DNA from: Lachnospiraceae bacterium
GTDB taxonomy: Bacteria; Bacillota; Clostridia; Lachnospirales; Lachnospiraceae
Reading direction: 5' to 3'
DNA length: 64,000 nucleotides
Assembly (NCBI GenBank): GCA_900771195.1
Contig: CAAGMZ010000020.1
Location: 62,001 to 126,000, forward strand
Part shown: positions 6,938 through 14,639 of the stretch, in pieces
How positions within the stretch are numbered: the first letter of the stretch is position 1
How the letters are laid out: each line of letters opens with the position of its first letter
Notes under the pieces: model-generated
What the model was told of the DNA's origin: nothing
Databases searched by the model: none
What the model saw: only the letters and a program-made list of their open reading frames with translations
Translations under genes and position numbers: made by a program

Positions 6938-8383
6938 ATGTTTGCAGATGAAAATATAATCAAAGTTAAGCACGAAGTACTTTATCAGGTAGCAAAGCTT
7001 GCTTTTGCCGGCGAGCTTGATGAGAAAAGGGATGACATTCCTTTTGAAATAATAATGGGGCCCAAGCCCAATTTCAGATGCTGTATTTACAAAGAAAGAG
7101 AAATCATCCGTCAGAGAGTACGCCTTGCAGAAGGCAAATCAGCCGGTCCCGAGGATGACGGCAACATCATTCAGGTAATGGCTTCGGCATGCGCTGACTG
7201 CCCTATCTCCAGCTATATCGTGACAGACAACTGTCAGAACTGCGTAGGTAAGGCCTGCATCAATGCCTGCAAATTCGGTGCCATAAGTGCCGGTGAAAAG
7301 CATTCCAAAATCGACCCCACCAAATGTAAAGAGTGCGGAATGTGTGCAAAAGCCTGCCCTTACAATGCGATTGCTCATCTTAAGCGTCCCTGCAAGTTTG
7401 CCTGTCCCGTTGATGCCATCACATACGATGAGGATGGAATTTCCGTAATTGATGAAAGCAAATGCATACGCTGTGGTCAGTGTATTCACAAATGTCCTTT
7501 CGGTGCCATCGGTTCCAAGACATTTATTGTGGATGTAATTGAGGCTATCAAGTCAGGCCGTCCCGTATATGCAATGGTTGCTCCGGCAACTGAAGGACAG
7601 TTTGGTCCTGATATCACGATGGCAAGCTGGAAGGAAGCCCTCAAAAAAGTCGGTTTCACTGATATGATTGAGGTAGGTCTCGGCGGAGATCTCACTACAA
7701 TGAGTGAAGCACAGGAATGGGCTGAAGCATACAAAAACGGTGAGAAGAAAACAACATCCTGCTGTCCTGCTTTCGTCAATATGGTACGCAAGCACTTCCC
7801 TGAGCTTTCAGACAATATTTCAACAACCGTATCGCCAATGTGCATGGTATCAAGAATGCTCAAGGCCAAGGAACCTGATGCTTATACTGTATTTATCGGA
7901 CCCTGCATTGCCAAGAAGTCCGAAGTCGTTGACCAGAAGATTGAGGGCAACTCAGATGCCGTTCTCACCTTCAGTGAAATTCGTGCCATAATGAAGGCCA
8001 AGGATGTTCAGCTTGAGCCTGCTGAGAATACATACCAGGATGCTTCCGCTTTCGGTAAGCGCTATGGTAATTCAGGCGGTGTCACTGATTCAGTTCTTGA
8101 ATATCTCAGCGAGACCAATAACGAGGTTGCTGCCAAGGTTTACCGTGCAAACGGTGCGGCAGAATGCAAGAAGGCTCTCCTTCTCATGAAGGTCAACAGA
8201 CTTGATGAGGATTTCATCGAGGGAATGGCCTGCGAAGGCGGATGTGTCGGCGGTCCCAGCTCATTCACCCCTCAGAACCTTGCCAAGAAAGACAGGGATG
8301 CACTTATCGATGCTGCTGACAAGAGAACTATTGTTGACAGTTTAAAAAATGTGGATACCGGGTCATTTAAGCACCACAGGTAA
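6938..8383 (+). CDS. Monomeric [FeFe] hydrogenase, group-B-like
   Basis: Iron-only hydrogenase of 481 residues that would interconvert protons and H2 with ferredoxin-type electron transfer. The N-terminal third is cysteine-rich, with ferredoxin motifs at about 130-140 (CKECGMCAKAC) and 176-186 (CIRCGQCIHKC) and further Cys at 85-111. H-cluster motifs are TSCCP (273-277), PCIAKK (322-327) and EGMACEGGCVGG (428-439). The second lacks the Met seen before PC in classical group A enzymes and the third ends GGP rather than GGGQP; both features suit the poorly characterised group B. AAAGGAG precedes the ATG. It follows buk by 30 bp and is probably in the same operon, venting reductant during butyrate fermentation. 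Confidence 0.9.
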   Translation: MFADENIIKVKHEVLYQVAKLAFAGELDEKRDDIPFEIIMGPKPNFRCCIYKEREIIRQRVRLAEGKSAGPEDDGNIIQVMASACADCPISSYIVTDNCQNCVGKACINACKFGAISAGEKHSKIDPTKCKECGMCAKACPYNAIAHLKRPCKFACPVDAITYDEDGISVIDESKCIRCGQCIHKCPFGAIGSKTFIVDVIEAIKSGRPVYAMVAPATEGQFGPDITMASWKEALKKVGFTDMIEVGLGGDLTTMSEAQEWAEAYKNGEKKTTSCCPAFVNMVRKHFPELSDNISTTVSPMCMVSRMLKAKEPDAYTVFIGPCIAKKSEVVDQKIEGNSDAVLTFSEIRAIMKAKDVQLEPAENTYQDASAFGKRYGNSGGVTDSVLEYLSETNNEVAAKVYRANGAAECKKALLLMKVNRLDEDFIEGMACEGGCVGGPSSFTPQNLAKKDRDALIDAADKRTIVDSLKNVDTGSFKHHR

Positions 8384-8386
8384 GGT

Positions 8387-8511
8387 GCTGTAAAATAATT
8401 ATTTGAGTTCGGGCGCTTTCGCTACCTGAGAGCGTAGCGGTACAAAGCACGCATAATACGCGTGCTAAGTGCCGACGCTCTCAGACCCGACTCAAATAAT
8501 CATTTTACAGC
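8387..8511. repeat. Large structured palindrome E1 after the hydrogenase gene
   Basis: Starts four bases after the hydrogenase stop. Outer arms begin GCTGTAAAATAATTATTT and end AATAATCATTTTACAGC. Inside are a 3-bp mini-hairpin GCG-CTTT-CGC (8413-8422) and a long hairpin (8426-8484) opening CTGAGAGCGTAGCGGTAC and closing CGACGCTCTCAG. The same arrangement occurs in E2 and E3. No U-tract follows, so this is not an ordinary terminator; it could act as an RNA 3'-end structure or be a non-autonomous mobile palindrome. Confidence 0.85.
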
Positions 8512-8691
8512 CGCATAAGGCGAGCCGGATGATTACCTGACAGCCGCACAGGGTGAGCCGAATGATTACCTGACAGCCGTACAGGGCGAGCCGGATGATT
8601 ACCTGACAGCCGTACAGGGTGAGCCGGATGATTACCTGACAGCCGTACAGGTTGAAACGGATAATCATTTTACAGCGGTATATGGTGAGCC
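8511..8691. repeat. Five and a half tandem 33-bp repeats
   Basis: Head-to-tail units at 8511-8543, 8544-8576, 8577-8609, 8610-8642 and 8643-8675, plus a partial one to 8691. The common form runs CCGTACAGGGTGAGCCGG then ATGATTACCTGACAG. The fifth unit ends ATAATCATTTTACAG, the same sequence as the right end of palindrome E1, so the array probably grew by duplication of that arm. No spacers, so not CRISPR. Confidence 0.9.
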
Positions 8692-8711
8692 TTAATATCC
8701 ATTAAAAACCT

Positions 8712-8745
8712 GACCCCTTGCAGTTAAATCTGCAGGGGGTCTTTT
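8712..8745. terminator. Rho-independent terminator, probably bidirectional
   Basis: Perfectly paired or G-U-paired stem GACCCCTTGCAG (8712-8723), loop TTAAAT, CTGCAGGGGGTC (8730-8741), then TTTT on the plus strand and AGGTTTTTAAT on the minus strand. It sits between convergent transcription units: the ptb-buk-hydrogenase operon and the rhodanese-TtcA gene. Confidence 0.85.
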
Positions 8746-8806
8746 GAGTAATTTGTTTCAAATTACTGTATAGAAATCACACTGTTCCTCTTTTTCACTC
8801 TATGCA

Positions 8807-8967
8807 GCTGTAAATATGTTTTTCTGTGCCGGGTCTGAGACAGTCGGTACTTAGCGTGCGTATTCTGCACGCTTTGTACCGCTACTGTCTCAGGTAGCGG
8901 GAGCGCCCGGTCACAGAAAAATATATTTACAGTCCTGCGCCCGGTCACAGAAAAACATATTTACAGC
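8807..8967. repeat. Large structured palindrome E2 with a duplicated arm
   Basis: Ends seven bases after the stop of the rhodanese-TtcA gene. Outer arms GCTGTAAATATGTTTTTC and its complement; long inner hairpin at 8835-8893; mini-hairpin GCG-GGAG-CGC at 8897-8906. The arm nearest the gene is present twice in tandem (8903-8936 and 8937-8970, two differences in the shared part). Compared with E1 in the coding orientation of each neighbouring gene, the inner stem keeps pairing while its bases change, for example GCACGC/GCGTGC against GCGTGC/GCACGC. Confidence 0.85.
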
Positions 8968-8973
8968 CCCTTA

Positions 8974-10155
8974 TTACAGCTCATCGTAGTTATCCAGAAA
9001 GCTGTGCCTTCCGTCCTTATCCTTATACGCTATTATCGTGCTCAAATTGACATTTTCCACACTCTTGAATATATTTCCTTCCACATAAGGATTGGTTTTC
9101 TTCATTTCCCTTATGAGTTCCTTAATATCCTGACGCTTGGAGCGGTTGGCTCCGTCGGTGCTGCAGCTTGTACAGGTCTCGGTGAATTTGCACGCACACT
9201 GTAAAAAATGAAGCCCGTTGTAGTCCCGCCATGCCTTTATATCATCCTCACGGATAAGATACATCGGTCTTATAAGCTCCATTCCCGGGAAATTGGTGCT
9301 GTGAAGCTTGGGCATCATCGTCTGGACCTGGGCTCCCCAAAGCATCCCCATAAGTATGGTTTCAATAACATCATCATAATGATGGCCAAGAGCTATTTTA
9401 TTGCAGCCAAGCTCCCGGGCCTTGTTGTAAAGATGTCCGCGCCTCATTCTGGCACAAAGGTAACAGGGCGATTTTTCCACATGGAATACTGATTCAAAAA
9501 TATCACTTTCAAATATGGTTACGGGAATGTTGAGCCTCCCCGCATTAGCTTCTATTATCTGCCTGTTGGCAGGGCTGTATCCGGGGTCCATCACAAGAAA
9601 TCTGACATCAAATTCAAACTTATTGTGAAGCTTAAGCTCCTGAAAAAGCTTTGCCATAAGCATGGAATCTTTTCCGCCCGAAATGCACACTGCTATCCTG
9701 TCCCCGGGCTTTACAAGCTCATACTCATTGATTGCCTTGGTAAATTTACACCAGATATTCTTATGGAATTTTTTGCGGATACTCTTTTCGACCTTAACAT
9801 GAAACGGTTCTTCATCCGGCTCACTCTTAACAGGATTCTTAATGCTGTCAAGGAGCCATGCCTGATATCCGCCGTCAAGGCTGAACGACTCATATCCATC
9901 CTCATTTAACGCTTCCGAAACCTCCTCGCTGGCAAGTCCTGCCTTGCAGCACACTATAACCGGCTTCCTGCCCGGATTATGCTCTCTAACGAACTTTTCA
10001 AGGCCTTCCATCACATTATCCCTGTCATTATCAAATTCTCTCACGGAATAATTTAGTGCCGCCGGAACATGACCGTGCATATATGAAATTTCATCCCTTA
10101 TATCCACCACAAAATAATCCTTAAGGGGAATTCTGTTAAAATCATCTAATGTCAT
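8974..10155 (-). CDS. Rhodanese domain fused to a TtcA-like tRNA thiolation ATPase
   Basis: Two-domain cytoplasmic protein of 393 residues. Residues 1-105 are a rhodanese-like domain with the sulfur-carrying loop CKAGLAS (Cys70). The rest is a PP-loop ATPase of the TtcA/TilS family with SGGKDS at 159-164, CYLC at 231-234 and a later cysteine cluster at 320-331. TtcA enzymes adenylate a tRNA base and insert sulfur, using a [4Fe-4S] cluster held by the CxxC pair and another Cys. The fused rhodanese may supply persulfide directly. The tRNA target (cytidine 32 in known TtcA) is inferred, and a different thiolation target is possible. It has its own promoter at 10188-10216 and no strong Shine-Dalgarno. 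Confidence 0.85.
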   Translation of the reverse strand: MTLDDFNRIPLKDYFVVDIRDEISYMHGHVPAALNYSVREFDNDRDNVMEGLEKFVREHNPGRKPVIVCCKAGLASEEVSEALNEDGYESFSLDGGYQAWLLDSIKNPVKSEPDEEPFHVKVEKSIRKKFHKNIWCKFTKAINEYELVKPGDRIAVCISGGKDSMLMAKLFQELKLHNKFEFDVRFLVMDPGYSPANRQIIEANAGRLNIPVTIFESDIFESVFHVEKSPCYLCARMRRGHLYNKARELGCNKIALGHHYDDVIETILMGMLWGAQVQTMMPKLHSTNFPGMELIRPMYLIREDDIKAWRDYNGLHFLQCACKFTETCTSCSTDGANRSKRQDIKELIREMKKTNPYVEGNIFKSVENVNLSTIIAYKDKDGRHSFLDNYDEL

Positions 10156-10187
10156 GCCAAATACCGCTTTCTTTTATAGTTACAGAC

Positions 10188-10216
10188 AGTATAACCAAAT
10201 TGCAGAATATTTTCAA
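10188..10216 (-). promoter_or_regulatory. Sigma-A promoter of the rhodanese-TtcA gene
   Basis: On the minus strand TTGAAA (10211-10216) and TATACT (10188-10193), 17 bp apart. The TGA inside the -35 hexamer is the stop codon of the upstream YolD-like gene. Confidence 0.75.
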
Positions 10217-10632
10217 CCATCCGATTTATCAGCTATTGCAACAATATCATCAAAACAAAACTCCGTTCCGTCATCCATAATAACGCACCGCATGTTGTCA
10301 TCAATTTTCCTGACATTCCCTGACAGCGTAACATATTCACCGCCGCTCTTCCTGTCATCAGGAACAAAATATGTGAATGACACAGCCGGATGCTCATCAA
10401 GATGCTCCCTTATATACCGCATATGCTCATTAAGCAGCTGTTTCTCACTTTCATCAAGCTCAATTCGCTTCCCTGTCAGCCTTGCGGTCTCCTTTACCGC
10501 ATCACCGTACACGGTAAGGGCAGAAAAAGGCGCAAACTGTGCTGCTCTGTTGGCCACCGGCATTCTCGGTCTTTTGGATGACGTATGGTGGGGCAGATTT
10601 ATTATATCTTCGTAATTGTCAGTCTTAACCAT
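10213..10632 (-). CDS. YolD-like protein, partner of the Y-family polymerase
   Basis: Small protein of 139 residues. The segment with RAAQFAPFSALTVYGDAVKE followed by a stretch rich in charged residues resembles YolD-like proteins, which in Firmicutes are commonly encoded beside UvrX/ImuB-type Y-family polymerases. It begins eight bases after the polymerase stop, so both genes are very likely transcribed together under the LexA-like box at 12180. A role as accessory factor for translesion synthesis is inference from the family and the neighbour. No membrane segment or signal peptide is seen. Confidence 0.7.
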   Translation of the reverse strand: MVKTDNYEDIINLPHHTSSKRPRMPVANRAAQFAPFSALTVYGDAVKETARLTGKRIELDESEKQLLNEHMRYIREHLDEHPAVSFTYFVPDDRKSGGEYVTLSGNVRKIDDNMRCVIMDDGTEFCFDDIVAIADKSDG

Positions 10633-10640
10633 TGCACTCC

Positions 10641-12143
10641 CTATGCCTTATGTCCGCCAATCTGTGAATTGCGGTCTTTGGCAGTTGCTCCTTCCAAAAG
10701 ATTGGTGCCTCTTAAAATTGCATTCTTGCCAAATTTATCTTTAATGGAAAGGATTGTCTTCTGCATCTTTTTCTCGCGTTCAAGGCTTGCCTGTTCCTTT
10801 TCGAGTGCGTCGTAATCAGTGAATATATCAAGCTGCACAGGTTCCTTCGCCTTTGCCTCAGAAATAACATGGTCAGCTGTTATGTTGAGCCTTCGCACAA
10901 GAAGTGTCCTGTCCACGATTTTGTCAAAAAGCTTAAGCACGGCATCCGTAATAAGTCTGGTGGATGAAGTATGACTGCCGAGATTAGCCGTACCGTGAGC
11001 ATACTTGGGCACCTTACGTCCGTAACGGTCAGTTTCGACAGGGCCTTTGTATCTGTCACGCCTGACGGGGTCAAGAAGATTGTCCACATCATATCCGACA
11101 GTCAGCACAATGCTGTCCGTTACAAGTCCTTTTCCAACCAGGTCAAGCACAAGAAGGTCTGCCATCTCGCGTATCACAATTCTTGTCTTGTCAAAATCAT
11201 ATGGTTCTTGCAGCACCTGCCCCGAGCATATGCTGTTATTCTCCGGCCTGTACGCCTTTATGTCAGCCATTGTACAGGGTTCCCACCCCCATGCATGGTC
11301 AATCAGAAGCTCTGCATTAACACCGAAAAGCTTATAGAGAAGCTCTTCATTATAAAAATCATCCGGCTTTCCCACAGAGCATCTCGCAATATCGCCCATG
11401 GTATAAAGTCCTTTTTCTTCAAGCTTCTTCGCATATCCGCGTCCAACTCTCCAGAAATCAGTAAGAGGTCTGTGGCTCCAGAGCTGTCTTCTGTAGCTCA
11501 TCTCATCAAGCTCTGCTATTCTTACGCCATCCTTGTCGGCAGGTATATGCTTTGCCACTATGTCCATGGCAATCTTGGCAAGATACATATTGGTCCCTAT
11601 TCCTGCAGTTGCTGTAATTCCCGTGGCAGAAAGCACATCATGAATCATTCTCTGTGCAAATTCCCTGGCACTCCACCCGGTCAGCTTCATATACTGTGTA
11701 AGGTCAATGAACACCTCATCAATGGAATACACATGTATATCCTCCGGTGCCACATACCTGAGATAAATATTGTATATATCCGTACTGCACCTGACATAAT
11801 GCGCCATCTGAGGAGCTGCAACAATGTATGAAAGCTCCAGTTCCGGGTGCTCCGCAAGCTCCGTCGCATCATCCGATGAGCCGGTAAATGCATGATCAGG
11901 TGCTTTCTGCCTGCGTTCTGCATTTGCACTCTTCACAGCCTGTACAACCTCAAAAAGCCTGGCTCTCCCCGGAAGTCCGTATGCCTTAAGTGACGGAGAA
12001 ACAGCAAGGCATATGGTCTTCTCGGTACGGGACGCATCAGCAACAACCAGATTAGTAGTCAAGGGATCTCTCCCTCTCTCCACACACTCCACAGACGCAA
12101 AAAAAGATTTTAAGTCTATGCACAAATAACTTCTGTCAATCAT
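10641..12143 (-). CDS. Y-family DNA polymerase (DinB/UmuC-like)
   Basis: Error-prone translesion polymerase of 500 residues from the ATG at 12143. Catalytic motifs are IDLKSFFASVEC near residues 5-16 (first Asp and the steric gate region) and YSIDEVFIDL, holding the SIDE acidic pair; helix-hairpin-helix and little-finger regions follow. The frame is open to 12296, but that extension carries the -35, -10 and LexA-like box, so it is untranslated. GGGGAG lies nine bases before the chosen ATG. It resembles the UvrX/ImuB group of Firmicutes more than compact DinB, and the downstream YolD-like gene supports this. Probably induced by DNA damage. Confidence 0.88.
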   Translation of the reverse strand: MIDRSYLCIDLKSFFASVECVERGRDPLTTNLVVADASRTEKTICLAVSPSLKAYGLPGRARLFEVVQAVKSANAERRQKAPDHAFTGSSDDATELAEHPELELSYIVAAPQMAHYVRCSTDIYNIYLRYVAPEDIHVYSIDEVFIDLTQYMKLTGWSAREFAQRMIHDVLSATGITATAGIGTNMYLAKIAMDIVAKHIPADKDGVRIAELDEMSYRRQLWSHRPLTDFWRVGRGYAKKLEEKGLYTMGDIARCSVGKPDDFYNEELLYKLFGVNAELLIDHAWGWEPCTMADIKAYRPENNSICSGQVLQEPYDFDKTRIVIREMADLLVLDLVGKGLVTDSIVLTVGYDVDNLLDPVRRDRYKGPVETDRYGRKVPKYAHGTANLGSHTSSTRLITDAVLKLFDKIVDRTLLVRRLNITADHVISEAKAKEPVQLDIFTDYDALEKEQASLEREKKMQKTILSIKDKFGKNAILRGTNLLEGATAKDRNSQIGGHKA

Positions 12144-12165
12144 ATCATAATTCTCCCCGACTGTT

Positions 12166-12194
12166 ATTATATCATTAATCGAACAAATGTTCAA
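12166..12194 (-). promoter_or_regulatory. Sigma-A promoter of the Y-family polymerase operon
   Basis: On the minus strand TTGAAC (12189-12194) and TATAAT (12166-12171) with exactly 17 bp between. The LexA-like box covers the -35 and half of the spacer. Confidence 0.85.
12180..12193. promoter_or_regulatory. LexA (DinR) SOS box
   Basis: CGAACAAATGTTCA matches the Gram-positive SOS box pattern CGAAC-N4-GTTCG in all but the last base. It overlaps the -35 of the polymerase promoter, where bound LexA would block RNA polymerase. Its location in front of a translesion polymerase supports the call. Confidence 0.88.
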
Positions 12195-12325
12195 TACTGA
12201 ATATTTTAATTTCTTTCCTTCAGAACTATGATGTAGTATATTACCATTAAGATAAGAATAGCCAAACTTGCGCATATTATCTGACTTTTGAAACACTTTT
12301 CACAATTTCCCCGTCGATGATTATT

Positions 12326-12542
12326 ACAGATTCAGATAAACATTTCAATTTAACCGTAGCTTATCTGACAATCAGGCGGTATATGAGCTTCAGTTGTCTC
12401 TTTCAAGCTCAGAAAATAAGATAATTGAGTTGATTTTCTGTAATTTATCTTATCTTTTGGATTATGATGATAATAAATGATATAAAAAGACAAATTTTCT
12501 CAGATAAAATTGTTTAAAAGCCGAATTTTTATCTGAATCTGT
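12326..12542. repeat. MITE-like 217-bp palindromic element
   Basis: Terminal inverted repeats ACAGATTCAGATAAA (12326-12340) and its exact complement (12528-12542), extending to 18 of 19 positions inward. The motif TCAGATA or TATCTGA recurs near 12363 and 12500, giving nested pairing, and GAGCTT/AAGCTC forms a central hairpin. AT-rich, with no open frame. No clear target-site duplication was seen, so mobility is only a suggestion. It is the main content of the gap between the polymerase promoter and tsf. Confidence 0.55.
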
Positions 12543-12574
12543 GATTTCCGGGCAATGCCATTAAAAATAAACAT

Positions 12575-12614
12575 CAAAAAAGGAATCATTGCAGTTCTGT
12601 CTGCAATGATCCCC
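12575..12614 (-). terminator. Terminator of the rpsB-tsf operon
   Basis: On the minus strand a stem ending CTGCAATGATTCC pairs with its partner around a six-base loop (12595-12600) and is followed by TTTTTT. It lies beyond palindrome E3, about 150 bp after the tsf stop. Confidence 0.85.
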
Positions 12615-12630
12615 TTCTTATTCCACACAG

Positions 12631-12753
12631 CTTTAAAATAATTATTTTCGGCGGTTTCTAAGAACGCCGGTGCTTAGCGAGGTCTTTTCGGGCTTAGCAC
12701 CGCTGTGTTCTTAGCTAAGCGCAAGCGTCCGACCGAAAATAATTATTTTAAAG
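12631..12753. repeat. Large structured palindrome E3 after tsf
   Basis: Perfect 21-bp outer arms (12631-12651 and 12733-12753; core AAAATAATTATTTTCGG) ending ten bases after the tsf stop. Inside are a long hairpin (12658-12714, CTAAGAAC paired to GTTCTTAG) and the mini-hairpin GCG-CAAG-CGT (12719-12728). Order and orientation relative to the upstream gene match E1 and E2. Confidence 0.85.
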
Positions 12754-12762
12754 TCTTTGTAC

Positions 12763-13695
12763 TTACTGATTCATCTGTGCTGCAACTTCTGCTGCAAAAT
12801 CCTCGTTCTTCTTCTCAAGGCCTTCACCGGTCTCAAAACGAACAAATCTCTCAACCATAATCTCAGCACCAAGTCTCTTGGACTCTTCCTTAATGTAAGC
12901 AGATACCTGCTGCTTGCCATCCTCAGCTTTGATATAAACCTGGTCAAGAAGGCAGATTTCCTTGAGCTGCTTGTTGATACGTCCGTTTACGATACCGTCA
13001 AGCATCTTCTCATTGGCATCAGGCTTCTCGTTCTTAGCCTCAGCAAGGAGAACCTTCTTCTCATTCTCGATGTATTCCTGATCAACCTCATCACGGTTGG
13101 TGTACTTGGGAGCAAGAGCTGCTACCTGCATTGCTACGTTCTTAACAACTTCCTTGGCATCATCTGTGTCGGGAGCCTTGGCTACCACGATTGTACCGAT
13201 TCTTCCACCACCATGGATGTATGAAACAACAATGTGCTCATTGTCAACTTCAATCTTCTCAAATCTTCTGATCTTAAGGTTCTCGCCGATAACTGCAACC
13301 TTTCCTGCAAGAGCTTCCTCAACAGTCTTGCCGGGCTCAGCCTTCCACGCTTCCTTCATGAAAGCATCGATATCCTTGGCATCTGTTGTAAGTGCCTGAT
13401 TGGCAACCTGCTCAACATAGCTTGCGAAATCAGCATTCTTGGCAACGAAATCAGTCTCTGAGTTAACCTCTACGATAGCTGCCTTTCTGTCTCCGTCATT
13501 GACAACCTTTACAAGACCCTCTGCTGCAATTCTTCCGGCCTTCTTGGCTGCCTTGGCAAGTCCGTTCTCTCTGAGGAACTCAACTGCCTTATCCATATCA
13601 CCGTCTGTCTGTGTAAGAGCTTTCTTACAATCCATCATTCCGGCGCCTGTCATCTCTCTTAAATCTTTTACCATTGATGCGGTAACTGCTGCCAT
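12763..13695 (-). CDS. tsf: Translation elongation factor Ts
   Basis: Guanine nucleotide exchange factor for EF-Tu, 310 residues, within the usual range. The N-terminal UBA-like domain carries VKDLREMTGAGMMDCKKAL, and the EF-Tu contact block with TDFVAKNADF lies near residue 80. It acts in the cytoplasm during elongation. It follows rpsB by 32 bp in the conserved rpsB-tsf operon. Transcription probably ends at the hairpin around 12575-12614, so palindrome E3 would be in its 3' untranslated region. Confidence 0.97.
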   Translation of the reverse strand: MAAVTASMVKDLREMTGAGMMDCKKALTQTDGDMDKAVEFLRENGLAKAAKKAGRIAAEGLVKVVNDGDRKAAIVEVNSETDFVAKNADFASYVEQVANQALTTDAKDIDAFMKEAWKAEPGKTVEEALAGKVAVIGENLKIRRFEKIEVDNEHIVVSYIHGGGRIGTIVVAKAPDTDDAKEVVKNVAMQVAALAPKYTNRDEVDQEYIENEKKVLLAEAKNEKPDANEKMLDGIVNGRINKQLKEICLLDQVYIKAEDGKQQVSAYIKEESKRLGAEIMVERFVRFETGEGLEKKNEDFAAEVAAQMNQ

Positions 13696-13727
13696 TATAA
13701 TATTCCTCCTGATAAAAATATGCTTAA

Positions 13728-14489
13728 TTATGCCTCAACGCTCTCTGCTGACTCTTCTTCCGCTGCTGCCTCTTCTGCTGCAACATCCTCATACTCCTCA
13801 GCTGTCTCTCCCTGGTTAGCTGCAATAACAGCATCAGCCATCTTGGAAACGATAAGCTTAACTGCTCTGATTGCATCATCGTTACCGGGAATTACATAAT
13901 CAAGCTCATCAGGATCGCAGTTAGTATCTACAATACCGATAAGGGGAATTCCAAGGATGTGAGCCTCGCGTACGCAGATGCTCTCCTTCTTGGGATCTAC
14001 TACGAAAATAGCATCGGGAATTCTCTTCATTTCCTTGATACCGCCAAGGTTCTTCTGAAGCTTTTCCTGCTCCTTCTTAAGCTGGATAACTTCCTTCTTG
14101 GGAAGAACATCAAATGTTCCGTCAGCTTCCATCTTCTCGATGTCTTTTAATCTCTGGACTCTGCTCTGGATTGTCTTGAAGTTGGTGAGCATACCGCCGA
14201 GCCATCTCTCGTTAACATAATACATTCCGCAACGCTCTGCCTCAGCCTGAACTGCTTCCTGAGCCTGCTTCTTGGTACCTACAAAAAGAATGGTGCCTCC
14301 CTCTGCAGCAATGTCATAAACTGCATTGTAAGCCTCGTCCACCTTGTTGACTGACTTCTGTAAGTCAATGATGTAGATTCCGTTTCTCTCAGTGTAGATG
14401 TACTCTGCCATTTTAGGGTTCCATCTTCTGGTCTGATGTCCGAAATGAACACCTGCTTCAAGTAACTGTTTCATTGAAATAACGCTCAT
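13728..14489 (-). CDS. rpsB: 30S ribosomal protein S2
   Basis: Small-subunit protein of 253 residues from the ATG at 14489, which is preceded by GGAGG; the frame is open to 14522 but that start has no such site. Signatures are MKQLLEAGVHFGHQTRRWNP at the N-terminus and GIPLIGIVDTNCDPD later. The C-terminus is a Glu/Ala-rich acidic tail. First gene of rpsB-tsf, with its own promoter and a leader of about 115 nucleotides. In Bacillus this pair directly follows the end of the fla/che operon; here about 9 kb separates them. Confidence 0.97.
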   Translation of the reverse strand: MSVISMKQLLEAGVHFGHQTRRWNPKMAEYIYTERNGIYIIDLQKSVNKVDEAYNAVYDIAAEGGTILFVGTKKQAQEAVQAEAERCGMYYVNERWLGGMLTNFKTIQSRVQRLKDIEKMEADGTFDVLPKKEVIQLKKEQEKLQKNLGGIKEMKRIPDAIFVVDPKKESICVREAHILGIPLIGIVDTNCDPDELDYVIPGNDDAIRAVKLIVSKMADAVIAANQGETAEEYEDVAAEEAAAEEESAESVEA

Positions 14490-14610
14490 TTTAATACCTC
14501 CGTTGGTTATATTCTTCCGCATTCATCATCCCCGGAGCAACCTTGAGCAAAGGCACCAACTCCGAATCAGAACGCGTGGTTATTGTGGTGTACACAAAAC
14601 ACCGAGTGAT

Positions 14611-14639
14611 ATTATATCAGCAACACCGGTATAAATCAA
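14611..14639 (-). promoter_or_regulatory. Sigma-A promoter of rpsB-tsf
   Basis: On the minus strand TTGATT (14634-14639) and TATAAT (14611-14616), 17 bp apart. The TGA in the -35 is the stop codon of the upstream ArAE/HAD gene. The leader that follows (about 115 nt) could hold an S2 autoregulatory site, but I recognise no known motif. Confidence 0.8.

Noticed and set aside
8511..8691. Regular 33-bp repeats that could suggest a CRISPR array
   Set aside because: Units are contiguous with no unique spacers, share sequence with the adjacent palindrome, and no cas gene is present.
8516..8696. One frame of the 33-bp array is open and would encode 11-residue repeats (VQGEPDDYLTA)
   Set aside because: No start codon or ribosome binding site, stops at both ends, and two other frames are closed; the open frame follows from the 33-bp period being a multiple of three.
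8763..8948. 61-codon minus-strand frame through palindrome E2
   Set aside because: It is coding potential created by the palindrome; no ribosome binding site and no recognisable protein.
12144..12296. Upstream extension of the Y-family polymerase to 12296
   Set aside because: The stretch holds -35, -10 and the LexA-like box, and the encoded residues do not resemble the family N-terminus.
8387..12753. E1-E3 as ordinary rho-independent terminators
   Set aside because: No U-tract follows the stems, and separate conventional terminators lie further downstream at 8712-8745 and 12575-12614.
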